From positions 10,960,632 through 11,024,631 of the forward strand of contig NC_087377.1 in the NCBI RefSeq assembly GCF_963675165.1: a stretch of 64,000 nt of DNA, written 5' to 3'. Shown piece after piece: positions 37,091 to 48,769 of the stretch; position 1 is the stretch's first letter; each line of letters starts with the position of its first letter. The notes below the pieces were generated by a model. The model saw only the letters and a program-made list of their open reading frames with translations. It was not told where the DNA came from and ran no database searches. The DNA comes from Halichondria panicea (lineage: Eukaryota; Porifera; Demospongiae; Suberitida; Halichondriidae). The position numbers were made by a program, and so were the translations under genes.

Positions 37091-40000
37091 CTATAAGCTA
37101 CTTATAGAGAAGAAATCAACAGTTCGAATAAAATAATTATTTAACAGTTTTGTCTGTCCTCCGGCTACAATGACCTCTCCACTAGGATGTACTGAGCATG
37201 TGCAGCAGTATCGTGCAGTAGGCAGGTCTCCCACTTTCACCCACCTCCTGGTGTCAGGCTGGTAGAGGTAGATCGATGAACTTGGGTTCCCTTTGCCGTC
37301 CCGTCCACCAACGGCTAATAGTGACCTCCCAATACTGAGAGGAGCTGACAACTTGAGTGGTATTTCCTGTAAGGTCTGCCAAAGAGTGGGTGTATCCAGG
37401 TTGGAAAGGGCCTTTGCAATGAGTTCATTGAGGTCGACGTGGTGCACTGTCTTGGTTACTCCAGTGCGATAGTACCCTCCCATTAGGTAGAGTGTGTTTC
37501 CTATGAGAGTCGATTTCGGTTCTAATCGTGGGTTAGGTAGTGACTGAGCAATGTACCATATTCTTGATGCCACGTCCAACACCTCCACAGAGGTATATTC
37601 TTTATTATCATCATGCCCACCAGCTACAATGATGTGGTTGTTGAAGGAGACAGCTGTTGAGGAAGAACGAGCAATGTTCATTGGTGGGTACGGGTGAGTC
37701 CATTCTCTTGACTCAAACACTGCAAGCTGATTGGTGCGTTTGTTGTTTCTTGGATCACGTCCTCCCACCAGCACTAGTCGATTAGCGAGTGATGTCATAG
37801 CGAACCAATAGGCAGTGTACTCTGGTAGTTTGGTCCATTGATCTTGCTCGAGCTTCATCACTGTACACATGTCACGATCATTGCCTGCACCACCTCCACC
37901 AACATACACCGTGTCACCGATAACAACACTCTGTACCGAGCTACCCATCTTGATTGACATGTCTTTTCCTCTTCTCCATTTCAGAGTGAGTGGAGGTCTC
38001 AATTCTCTGGGAGGGGGACCCTGAATAATGAATGAGTGTAATTAGGATAGTGTCTACTAACAAGCGAGTGTTACTTGTAGCAATAATTGCATGCACACTA
38101 AATCACTTTCTCTAATTAGCTTAAGAGGCCACGCCCACCAGTCTAATAGAATGTACAGTACGATTATAAGAGATCAAAGCTTCTACTATAGCTCTGCAAT
38201 AATATAATGGTGCTTTTCGTATCACCTGTCTCTGCTGTTGAATGATGGCGTCTCTCCTGACCAGCTCAGCATCTTTGTGCTCAATCTGTTCCCTGTGCGC
38301 CTGTACAGGGGAACGTTGGTGGAAATCTTTGAATTAAAACACAGACGTGAAATCATTAGTGGAAATTCTACAACAGAACGAGAACAAACAACTTCCGCTA
38401 AAGGAAGTACATAATTATAGGAACACTCAAACGGATGTGTATTTAGCGGCTTAACATGATTTATACAATTGTTGAGGTATAATACTATTGTTGAAATCTC
38501 ATTGACACACTTAGCTACATGTACGCAAACAAATATCATTATTGTAATATAATACTAGCTTATAAGAGTGTGTGCATTTGGTGACTACTATAATACCGGT
38601 AAGAGAGTGGCCCTCTCAACTAGAGCAGCCTCTCTCTTGGAAATGAGATCAGTGATCGTTGACTCTTGTTCACTGAGTTGTCTGTCCTTGTCAGCAATCA
38701 TGCCATCTTTGGTGGCAGCAATAGCACGAAGACTATTCAATATCTGTATAAAGTGAAAAAAAGGTTATCAACATGCTCGTTGAACAAAATAGCTTATAAT
38801 GAACGAAGTCAACTGGTTCTGCTGACCTGTTGCTGTCTAGCCAGTTGAGTATCTTTGTCAGCTACTTCCTCATCTTTTTGTACCAGAAGTGCAGCGTTCT
38901 GTTCCAACTGGTATCCTTGCTGTTCAAGTTGATCGTCTTTTTGAACAAGTAGCTCATCTTTTTGTACCAGAAGTCCGTCTTTTTGATTCAGTTGATCATC
39001 TTTTTGCACTAGAAGTGCATCTTTCTCAGTAAGTTGCTCATCTTTTTGTACCAGAAGTCCGTCTTTTTGATTCAGTTGATCGTCTTTTTGCACTAGAAGT
39101 GCATCTTTCTCAGTAAGTTGCTCATCTTTCCTCTCCAGTATCCTGTCCTTCTCGACCATCTCTCTCTGAACAGAGTATACAGCATGCAGTGTCAGACCCT
39201 TGCACCCACTAGCTCACTGGACTGGACTCACCTTTAGAGCCTCTATCCTCTTCTCCTTTGCCCTGAGGGTCCTGGCAGTCTTCACTCGTGCAATGTCCAG
39301 CTGAAGCAGTCCTCCGTCCATCTCCCTCCCCACCTCCTCCAGAGACGAGAGGAGCTCAGCGGTGGTCGGTCTTCTCTCTGGGGTGTTGGCTAGACACTCC
39401 CTCACCAGACCAAACAGAGGGTGCTCACGTCCACCCGCCAAACTCCTCTCAAGGAGAGCCGTGTAGGGACCTCGACGCTCAAACTCTGAGCGAGCCAGGA
39501 GGTGGTCTGGGTTGTTGGGGTCACTGTACGTGGGGGCAAGGAGATCTCCTGGAAACACCTAGTCCAATGACATGAGTGGAAGAACATGTGAATACTGACT
39601 GTCATGATTGTTTTTATATAATTATGTCTGTATGTATGGAGAAAATGAGTGCACGTATATTCACAATCATACATACAAAATGCATTTACTGAAGGTCAAC
39701 AATATTAAAGGTGGATCTCCCCAACACATACAATACTTATAAGGTAATTCATTGCATGAAAGGTCACCAGGAATCTAACCTATGAATATCATTAACTACA
39801 CACGTACTTGTGTGAGTGCAAACAATTGCAGCACTCCGAAAGAGAAGACGTCCAGACTGGGTCCGTACAAACTGTGGCCTCTGTCAGAGAGGGCCTCGGG
39901 CGGCATGTACACCAGTGTCCCAGGAAACCTCGTCAGAGTCCTGGCCAGACGACCAGGCTCCAGATTCACGATACGAGAGTTACCAAAGTCTGTGATCTTG

Positions 40001-40569
40001 GCTCTCAGAGATGCCGTCAGCAGGACGTTCCTGGCAGTGAGGTCACGATGGACCACGGACTCACGATGCAGGTGGAGCAGCCCTCGAGCCACACAGACCA
40101 GAATGTACTGGGAGACGGAGAGGGGGATGTTGGGGGTGGACTCCAGGAGATCGTCTAGACTTGAGTCCAGCCTCTCCATGACCAGGAGGGGCAGTCGAGA
40201 GCCAGTTACGAAACACAGCCCAATGAACTGGGTGATGTTGGGGTGACGGATGCGAGCCATGAGTCGACACTCTCGGTGGCAGTTCCCAGCTAGGTTGGCC
40301 ACTCCACCACGCTCATTCGTCTCCAGGAGAACCTCGTGGATCTTCTTGGCTGCATACACCTCACCATTGATCATCACCTGTGCATGGAGGCAGTCACACT
40401 TGAATAGCTAGCAGATACACTAGAGACAGTGCACAGAAACAGAGCATGCAGTGCTTACCTCTTGAACAGAGCCATAAGAGCCAGTTCCTAGAACCCTCTC
40501 CTCTCCAAAGTGCTCCACATTCTCCAGCACAAACTCCCTCAAGTCAGCATCATCTCGCAAAGAAAACAT
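37091..40569 (-). CDS. Copy C: kinase - heptad coiled coil - Kelch protein (intact)
   Basis: Seven exons, 40569-40459, 40377-39808, 39558-39232, 39165-38827, 38743-38597, 38300-38226 and 38020-37091, join entirely in phase 0 to about 832 residues. There is no Death exon; the protein starts MFSLRDDADLREFVLENVEH. The kinase (about 21-300) has GTGSYGSV, Lys in AAKKI, HRDLTARNVLL, TDFGNS and a normal YMPPEA, so it differs from the HRDLCGDN / LPLEA kinases of copies A, D and E. Residues 337-498 are a long coiled coil of near-perfect seven-residue repeats (QLTEKDA, LLVQKDD, QLNQKDG). The small coil exon and six-blade Kelch exon are shared with the other copies. I infer an oligomeric kinase whose Kelch end binds the target. 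It is TKL-like by motif. Confidence 0.88.
38935..39125 (-). repeat. Coding minisatellite for heptad coiled coil
   Basis: In exon 4 of copy C, a block of about 84 bp (encoding QLTEKDALLVQKDDQLNQKD) occurs twice in tandem, and its 21-base units (cttttt-gtaccagaagt type on the plus strand) recur further. The repeat length is a multiple of seven codons, so unit gain or loss lengthens the coil without disturbing its register. Confidence 0.85.
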
Positions 40570-41049
40570 TGCTAGTACATGCTGACATGTATATCTCGCA
40601 TGTATATTAAAAGTTGAATCAGCTAGCTAGCTTGACAGCTACAAGATACGCCCCTTTTCTTCTTCAATCACATGCAAATAACAGCTGAATCAGCAAACCA
40701 CGTGTTCACCCAGAAAACAAGTCACTTTAATTTTGAAGCGTATCAGTCAGGGGCGATCCTAGGATTCAGTCAATGGTGCTCAATGCGCGCGAAGCAAAAT
40801 TTAAACCACGCCCACTTCCGGGGGGGTCACGCCCTTTTGTCGGCGACGCCCACTGTTTTCTAGATGGTGCACACAAATGGTGATATTAACAGGAAGGTTT
40901 CCATATGCTGACTTGCTCCAGCACCCCCATCCAGACTTTGGTGCTCCAGCACCCTATCCAGACTCAGAGAAGCTCAAGTAGATAGTTCAACCATCACTGG
41001 CTGGCTAGAAGGAAGCTACACTTACTGCAGCTATCCGCTACAGCTTAAC
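40570..41049. other. Upstream region of copy C, repeat-rich
   Basis: No gene. Around 40743-40975 are phrases (ggggcgatcctaggattcag, gcaccctatccagactc) that look like part of a degraded dispersed repeat. The true promoter of copy C should lie near 40570-40640; no motif could be assigned. Confidence 0.35.
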
Positions 41050-41439
41050 TACCGTATATCTTCTAATTTATCGGACAGCAAAAAATAATTATTTTGGAAA
41101 TTGTCCGGGTATAATTGGAACAGATTTTTATAGAGCATGCAAAGTGTCCGGAATAATTAGAACAAGCAAGCAGCTGCATGCGAACTAGCTAAGTTTAATA
41201 GAACAGTGTGCGACTGAATAGTTGCACTAGCTATCTAAAACTAGCTCTCAAAGCTATCTAACTGCAGCACTCTAAGTCTTACTTGCCGTCTATGAACTTT
41301 TCAAGGGTATTGTCCGGATATTTAGAACAAATGTAATATTAAAGCACTGGAGTGTCCGTTGTATTAGAACAACGAAAATTGCCCAAAAGAGTGTCCGGGG
41401 TAATTAGAAGTGTCCGATAAATTAGAAGATATACGGTAA
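41050..41439. mobile_element. MITE, TACCGTATATCTTCTAAT ends
   Basis: Taccgtatatcttctaattt (41050) and aaattagaagatatacggta (to 41439) are perfect inverted ends, followed by atcggac / gtccgat. The interior repeats the phrase gtccgg(g/a)ta(t)aatt(a/g)gaac several times in both directions. One of the ACCGTAT group. Confidence 0.9.
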
Positions 41440-41755
41440 TATAAAATCGAAAGTTGTATTCCTAACATATTTGCCACCAAAACACAACAAAATGAAGTAT
41501 TTCTCAGAACTTACTAGTAGCCCAGACTTCCGTTGAAGCTCAAAAGATGAGCAATATACTCAGGTACATACACAACAAATTTCAGATCTTAACTCAAACA
41601 AATAACTATTCCTAACATATTTTCGGAAGTACACATCTTCAGACAGCCATTTTATACTGATGATGTCATGTGATGTAACAGGTGGTGGTCCAATGGAAGC
41701 GCCAATAGTTGAACTTTAAGTACCTGCACTCAAATAGATCATATCACTTTTGTGG

Positions 41756-42864
41756 GGGTTGTTATAAAACAGGGAATGAGAAATGAGGAAATGAGGAATG
41801 AAGAAATGAGGAAATGAGGAAATAAGAAATAGGAAATGAGGAAATGAAGAAATGAGAACGAGAAATGAGCTGTTAGGCAGAGCATATCTATGGGCAGAGC
41901 AAATCTGAAGACGAAGCTAACATCTACTGAGCTACAGGTACGTACCTCCTGGTGACAAGTCTCCTGGTGCTCTGCCACCATACAGAACTTATGTTCCTCT
42001 GGTACACTGTGTGACACTCTCTACCTCTGTCTACTTGTGTGCCATGTACGACTGGCATGGTTCAGACATCATATCTACCTACGTAACGGTACTTACATGT
42101 ACTGTCCTACAGTCCCACAGTCTCAAACAATTTACCTATGCGTGGCTATACTGGCAATACATTCAATGATTTCACAATCCGGTGGGCAAGTGATAGTCAA
42201 TGGACTGGACTCAATGTCAACATCTACATGTAAGTAACAGCAAAGAAACCTCCAAAACTGTTTGTCAAACCAAGCAAATTCTAATGATCTGCCAGTCCTG
42301 TCGTAAAGTAGCCTCGATTCAAGGCCGATTAAAGTATTTTAATCGGCCTTGAATCGAGGCTAGTCGTAAAGCTGCAGGAAGTAATGACATTAGTACACTG
42401 TACTGGTATCATATCCAATCTCGCTACAGGGTGAAGAAAGCAATTCCCATTACCATTCTCACAAGCAATGCCTAGTGAAAGCTGATGCTACCTTTAATGA
42501 AGAAAGCTCACTGTGCCATCTGAAGCGATGGTAAAATTTAATTCTTACAATGTGTCCGACAACCTGTACTGTGTGGAGGTGCCACTATAATTATATATTT
42601 GATAACTAAATACTTAGTCACCTACTAGCTTCTTGGCTGATATATCAGTCATTACTTTTGTGCATCTATATTGTAATAATAATTATTATAACAATGTCAT
42701 AATTTGTGATGAAAATTAATGCCATGGTGATGATCTTAACCATAAATATAATTATTATTATTATTCTATTTCTTATTTCTTCATTTCCTCATTTCCTATT
42801 TCTTATTTCCTCATTTCCTCATTTCTTGTTTCCTCATTTCTCATTCCCTGTTTTATAACAACCC
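41756..42864. mobile_element. 1.1-kb element with minisatellite-bearing inverted ends
   Basis: Gggttgttataaaacaggga at 41756 is inverted at 42864, and each end carries its own array of a gaaatgag(g) unit (41776-41870; complement 42768-42845). The AGCCTCGATTC palindrome at 42310-42362 is nested inside. The interior has no supported gene. Confidence 0.8.
42310..42362. repeat. Short hairpin element, AGCCTCGATTCAAGGCCG
   Basis: Agcctcgattcaaggccgat and atcggccttgaatcgaggct with a loop of about ten bases form one nearly perfect hairpin. It is flanked on both sides by gtcgtaaagt / agtcgtaaagct, suggesting a target duplication of roughly TCGTAAAG. Same family as 20557-20601. Confidence 0.85.
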
Positions 42865-43334
42865 GACGAGTGGTAGACGAGTGAAAATGAACGTGGGCAA
42901 TCACTAGCTGGGCGGAGCCTGACAGAGCAAAAGCTACAGCATGCCTACGCATTGCAAACTCTAAATAAAAGCTGTTAGCATCGTAGATAGTAAGCCAGAA
43001 TCAAGCGTGGAGACATCGTAGACGAGGGCTTACCTAGTAAAGACTAAAGAGACTAAATATCTAAATTTAGCTCAGTTTTTTTCCTGAGTTCAGAACAGAC
43101 CCACTTGATTAATTATTACAGCAGTATAGTCTACTCTACTCTAGTCTTTCATACTTCCTCTACTGACTAAAGGTCTCACGAAGGCTGACTCTACTGCACT
43201 GTACTGTACTAGTTACTGTTCATAACAGATTATGTTCCTGGTAAATGCGCTCCAAGTACTGTGTGGGGGAGGACAGTTATTGAGGTTTTCTCTCGCCCAC
43301 GCTCGTTAAAATTTGTCTACGTCAGTAGGGGATC

Positions 43335-43455
43335 ACGCGACTTAGCAAGGCAGGCTCTCCTTTTTCTTAGTTGCTTCCTTCTTTTCTTTCTTTGTTCCTC
43401 CAATTTTCTCTTCTGTGACAAAGAACAGAAAAAGGAGAGGCTGCGAAGGAGGCTG
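43335..43455. mobile_element. Short foldback, GGCTCTCCTTTTTC ends
   Basis: Caggctctcctttttcttag at 43351 pairs with cagaaaaaggagaggctg ending about 43442. Inner phrases cttctttgttcctcc... and ...gacaaagaa also pair. The same element type is at 15035-15180. Confidence 0.6.
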
Positions 43456-43479
43456 ATCCACTGCTTGCACATGTGCTAA

Positions 43480-44225
43480 CCACTGAAAACTTGCATTCAA
43501 GAACAAGGTACGTGTGTATAACGTGTAGTTATGCAGTGCAATGAGTCCACTGTGTACTATTGAATGTACAGTACAAAGATGGGAACCTAGCATGCTTACT
43601 AGTCTGTATGTACATGCATGCACTTGTATACAAGGTATGCTTCAATGTATGCAGTTTAGGTGTGTACAGGGAAACGTCAGTCAATTGAGAACACTAGGTC
43701 ACAATATTTGTACATGACATTGTACAGTACGTGTACCAGACCCTTCATCACACTATCAGTTTGAATGTGTCCATGTGTTGTTTATCCTGGCTACAGAACA
43801 CTGACTCAGGACAAGGAGGACTTTGACAAGTTCCTGGACCTGGAGAGTGTCAAAGCTCAGCAGCTCTCACTCTCCACAAAAGGTATCACTTTAACTGACT
43901 CTTACGATTATTCTAGTATTCATAATGTAAGTATGTACATATTGTATACCAGTACATGTGTTGTGTGGTGTCCCTTTTATCATATAGTTGAGCCATTTGC
44001 ATTTAGCCAGTATAAATTATAGCTACTATTATCATGTGATTTTCTCACCCCTTACTTCCTAAGCCCTCAAACTTCCACTCAGTATGACTATGACCATGTG
44101 ACTCTTTAACCCCTCGGTTCCCAAGCCCCATCCCTCACTGTCTGACTCGGAAGAGGAGATAGACTTTGGATTCTGGGAGAAGGCGTCCACCCTACCCTCG
44201 GACAAGACCCCAACCAAGGAGAACT
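43480..44225 (+). pseudogene. P5: 3' exons of the repeated plus-strand gene
   Basis: Remaining parts: the end of the HQEQ exon (caagaacaag|gtacgtg at 43499); an exon at about 43799-43882 reading LTQDKEDFDKFLDLESVKAQ, QLSLSTKG; and the last exon from about 44119 reading VPKPHPSLSDSEEEIDFGFW, EKASTLPSDKTPTK, after which it diverges from the other copies (ENCHLSVF in place of DLNL) to a stop. Its intron is the empty-site partner of the MITE at 29071. It ends about 200 bp before the Kelch exon of copy E. Confidence 0.6.
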
Positions 44226-44423
44226 GTCACTTGTCTGTTTTTGTTCAATATGTATATACCACTTCATAATCACTATAATTATGATTATTCTCAATGTAAC
44301 AATGCAACATTACAAAGAGAAACAGTAACAAAACATACTGAGAATGGAGGTACGTACAGGTACAGAGTACATTATAGGTAGAAAATGTATTTTTTTTGTA
44401 TATGTAGAGTCCCGCACTGTATA

Positions 44424-47400
44424 CTATATATTAGATATATTAGAGATGAAATCCACAGTTTGAATAATATCTTTCATATATGAACTTGTCTGTCCTCCGG
44501 CTACAATGACCTCTCCACTAGGAAGTACTGAGCATATGCAGTTGCATCTTGCAGTAGGCAGGTCTCCCACTTTCATCCACCTCCTGGTGTCAGGCTGGTA
44601 GAGGTAGATTGAGGAACTTGGGTTGTTTCTGTCATCGCGTCCACCAACGGCTAATAGTGACCTCCCAACACTGAGAGGAGCTGGACTCGTGAGTGGTACT
44701 TCCGGTAAGGTCTGCCAGAGAGTGGGTGTGTCAAGGTTGGAAAACACCTTTGCAATGAGTTCATTGAGGTCAACGTGGTGCACTGTCTTGGTTGCCCTCC
44801 CAGTGTGATCGTATCCTCCCATTAGGTAGAAGGTGTGTCCTACGAGATTCGATTTCAGATATGATAGTGGGTTAGGTAGTGACTGAGCAATGTACCATCT
44901 TCTTGATGCCACGTCCAACACCTCCACAGAGGAGGTACGTCTTTTATCATCACGCCCACCAGCTACAATTATGTGGTTGTTGAAGGAGACAGCTGTTGAG
45001 AAAGAACGAGCAATGTTCATTGGTGGGTATGGGTGAGTCCATTCCCCTGACTCAAACACTGCAAGCTGATTGGTGCGTTTGTTGTTTCTTGGATTACGTC
45101 CTCCCACCAGCACTAGTCGACTAACGAGTGATGTCATAGCGAAGTACTCAACACTGTACTCTGGTAGTTTGGTCCATTGATCTTGCTCGAGCTTCATCGC
45201 TGTACAATTGTCACGATTGTCTGCATCACCTCCACCAACATACACAGTGTCACCGATAACAACACTCTGTACTGGTCCACTCATCCCGATTGGCATGTCT
45301 TTTCCTCTTCTCCATTTCAGAGTGAGTGGAGATCTCAACTCTCTGGGAGGGGGACCCTGAATAATGAATGAGTGTAATTAGAATAGTGTCTATACTAACA
45401 AGCGAGTGTTACTTGTAGCAACTAGAGCACTGAAGTGCTAACCCTCGGCTGCATGTTTACATGAATACAATAAAGCAGTTGTATGTATGAAGCATGGGTG
45501 GCTAAGTAGCAAGTAGATCTAACATGAAACTTTTGAGAACAGAGCTTTGGTATGAGACATTTACTGGTGGACTAAGGATCACAGCAAAGAGAAGCCTACC
45601 ATGTACCAGTAACCTAGAGAGTCTTAGAAATATGGCTCCTGGTACAGGTATGTTCTGGGGTAGCCTCCTTCACTAGCCTCCCCTGAAGAATCCCTATCGT
45701 TCCCAAAAAAACACAGGAGTCTATACTCTACTGAAGTAAACAATTTTGAAACATGGGTGCAGGATAGAAACAGAAGTCAGGAGGACAAAGTTGACAAATG
45801 CTACAAGTTGAAGACATGCTTTCATACTTGTGACAATGGACCCAAAACTGTTAAAATCATTGGCTCTTAGTGTTCCTCGTAGAGACAAGAAAAGATATAC
45901 TAGTGAACCCTACCATCAACCCATGCAGCAAACGCTATAGAAACTGGTAGTGAAAAAACTAAAGGCAGCCATAGCTAATTATCATGCAGCTACAGCTTCA
46001 TTTATCATTTCTGTACATTCACAAAATTATACTTGTACTTTATACCCTCAAGCTTATAATTCCCTGGGAAACTATGCTCATAATTTCCTGCTAAACACAC
46101 ACAAGTGGGATCTAACTATAACAAAGTATCCTCTGCTTAGTGTACTTGTTATAAACCATCGTCTCTCTTCTTGACTCTACTCTCGATCTCCAACTGCTAC
46201 GCGCGGGCTAATTGTTAGTGTTGCTATAGTTAGCTAGTTTGCGGTTTAAATTTTCACGATGACATCACGGTCTAATAATAACTTCCGTTTTCTTACTGTT
46301 TAGTACTAATGAGCTAAACTATCCATTCCAGATGCGTTTTTACGCGATCGTTTAAACATGCGTTTTGAAAAACGGAACGGGAACTTTTTATTGATGGGCA
46401 CTGTACATAGGCACACTCTGGATGTGTAGTTACGGCTTAAGGTTATAAGGTTATGGCTTAAGGTTACGACGCAGGTTTTCTCATGAATTATTCTCATGAA
46501 TTATTCTTTTTGTGAGACATTGTTTCTATTATTTTATGTGTCTATACTGTAGCACTGCTCATAAGTAACTATTACAGCGCTTGTTAGCTATCAATACGTT
46601 AAATAGACGGCAACACTTTACCACAAAGATCTTAGCTAACAGTGACCTACCATCAGTTTATGACATTCTGTAGGTGAACACTGCATCGTAACCTTAAACA
46701 CATGAGACAGCATCCATGCATGTTAAGGTACAATACTATTGTTGCTGTGGGAATCTCATTCACATACTACATGTACGGACCTTCTTGACTGGTTGAGTGT
46801 CCTCCCTCTTTGTTTCCTCCACTGTGTCCGAGCTTCTTGTAATGTAAGAATCTAAAATACAATTTAAATGTAATTTATTTTTTTGGAAGCATACATTTTA
46901 ATTGACTCACAGATGTCCCTGGCATATGGTCTCCTCCTCTTGTCCTCTTTCAAACAACTGTCTATAAGCTTCCTCAACCTGTGTGTGTGAGGGATTTGGG
47001 AAAAATGGAATGATCGATCCTTGGCTGATTTGATCGTCTCCAACTTGCAAACAATCTGCACCATAATCGCCCCAAGGGAAAACACATCCAGCCTACTATC
47101 GTATTTCTCCTCTTCCAATCGAATAGCCTCGAGAGGTAGATACCCTATACGGTGACCAACGGCCGTGAGGGTTTGGCTAAGCTTGGAGGAATCATATAGC
47201 CGTGACATGCCAAAATCGGAAATCTTTGCAACAGGCACTGGTCGTGTAAGCTTCAGTAAGACGTTATCGCCACAGAGGTCACGGTGGATAATCTGCATGC
47301 TGTGAATGTAGGCCAGACCACAAGCCATGTCTTTGGAGAGGCTAATTTCACATTCGCTGGTGAGGGACTCTTCATCAAGGCCGGAGAAGTAGGATCTCAG

Positions 47401-48138
47401 ATTGCAATCCATCAGCTCAACAACGAGAATTGTACTGCCTGATTTGGGGTGCTTGGTAGTCGACAGAAACTGAACAACGTTTGGGTGCTGGAACGACTTG
47501 AGGAAATGACTCTCACGATCAATTGCATCGCTAGCTTCTTTGTTTTTGCCAACTGGAATACTTGCCTGCATCTCCATAGCATCGTGAAGCAGCACTTTGA
47601 CTGCACATATCTTGCCCTTGTAGCTGCCTTTGAAGACTGCTCCAAATGCACCTTTACCGAGACGCTCGTCTAGGAAAACGGTTAAATCGTCGTTGATCTT
47701 CTGGTGATCTGTAGAAGATGTGTGTGTGTGTATGATGGGGGGGGGGGGTGAATATTATAGTAGCTAACAAACTAATTAGGCATCATGTATGAAATGCATT
47801 CCAGTGTTGAACTAGTACTTACCCTCTGACTTCACATCAGTGCCACTAGTAGACTGTAGATGATCTTTCTCGATGGTCCTGGCTATGTGAACATCACCCA
47901 CGATAGGACTTGATAAAGCTTCCACCATATCTGTCCAGCTTTTCTCTCCTTCATTAATCCATTCCTTCAAACCCTCACGATAGCAGTCATCAGGATTGTT
48001 GCTCCATTCTTTCCCAATGCTGTCGATTGTAGCCTGGGGTACATCAAGAATAAGCAAGATGTTTCGCCACTTAATTCGAGCATCAAACGTGACGAGGTAT
48101 AATTTCTTTAGATCTGCTATTGTGAGATAGTCAGACAT
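44424..48138 (-). CDS. Copy E: Death - kinase - linker - Kelch protein (intact, no coil exon)
   Basis: Exons 48138-47823, 47708-46911, 46851-46781 and 45356-44424 join in frame to about 705 residues: Death 1-105 (MSDYLTIADLKKLYLVTFDA), kinase 106-371 (GKGAFGAVFKG, ICAVKVLL, HRDLCGDNVLL, DFG, YLPLEA), linker 372-395, Kelch 396-705. The 25-residue coil exon present in copies A, C, D and F is missing, and about 1 kb of unrelated DNA (45418-46408) occupies its place. Because that exon is phase 0 at both ends, its loss leaves the frame open. No stop or frameshift was found, so this copy is probably functional. The Death domain differs more from A than D and F do. Confidence 0.82.
45418..46408. mobile_element. 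~1-kb insertion replacing the coil exon of copy E
   Basis: Sequence shared with other copies stops after acttgtagcaa (about 45420) and resumes at about 46410 (ggcacactc.gatgtgtagttacgg). The left edge actagagcactgaagtgcta is inverted at 36366-36395 (tagcacttcagtgctctagt), next to P4, marking it as the end of a dispersed repeat. No gene can be supported inside. Confidence 0.6.
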
Positions 48139-48239
48139 CTTCTCTGTAGAGTGTGGAATAAGATAAACATTTCAAGGAATGTATAATTTATATGCCAGAA
48201 TTAGATAAATATTTAGTCTAGCCACGCCCTCCCATATTC

Positions 48240-48480
48240 GAGACTAGTGTGGAGGGCGAGTTCTTGGCCAATCAGATGATCCTACATGACAAAGCTGCTC
48301 GTAAAGATGCAAGTCTGATGACAAACTCAGGATGATGAATGAGTGATAGTGTTGTTATTTAATAGCCTGATAGGATATACATACTGCCAACATTTTCATG
48401 TACACTGTTCCTATTCGATGGTCTGGAAAGCCGTTTCAGTAAATAGTTTGTTGAAGAGTGTGCCAGTAGACTACTATGGA
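48240..48480 (+). pseudogene. Plus-strand fragment of the divergent partner gene
   Basis: The frame reads EFLANQMILHDKAARKDASL, MTNSG, matching 33608-33720 in P4, and the following DNA (gtgttgttatttaatagcct) also matches. It lies about 120 bp upstream of the Death start of copy E, on the opposite strand, so the duplicated unit has a divergent head-to-head layout here. Confidence 0.5.
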
Positions 48481-48499
48481 GCTGTATTTGATTCAGTAT

Positions 48500-48690
48500 T
48501 CTGCTGGAAGCAACCACGCATTTGCCCAGGCAATTGGCGAGGCAAAACACCCACGCGCTGCTTTTGCCCAGGCAAAAATATTGCTGGGGTTACTGCCCCA
48601 GAAAACATAATTATTGCTGGGGATACTGCCTGGGCAGGCCCCTTGCCTAATATTCATTTGCCGGAGTTCCATGCCCCAGCAGTATGTTTA
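48500..48690. repeat. Cluster of TTGCCCAGGCA / TGCCCCAG repeats
   Basis: Many short direct and inverted copies of tgcccaggcaa, gctgggg and tgccccag lie within 190 bp, and can pair in several ways (for example ttgcccaggcaattggcg with gggcaggccccttgcc). It may be a degraded foldback. Function unknown. Confidence 0.55.
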
Positions 48691-48769
48691 GAGCATGCGC
48701 AGTAGATGTATACTGTATATACACATGTTTATTTTGGAGCGTTTTGACTAGATTAAAGTTGAGGCTGTC

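Noticed and set aside
38935-39125. Tandem repeats considered as a CRISPR array
   Set aside because: Units are contiguous coding heptads without spacers, in an animal gene.
39288-40246. Long plus-strand open frames opposite copy C kinase exons
   Set aside because: They are antisense shadows of GC-richer kinase coding sequence whose motifs lie on the minus strand.
41739-42017. Minus-strand 92-codon frame rich in FLISSFLIP repeats
   Set aside because: It is the translated gaaatgag array at the end of a mobile element.
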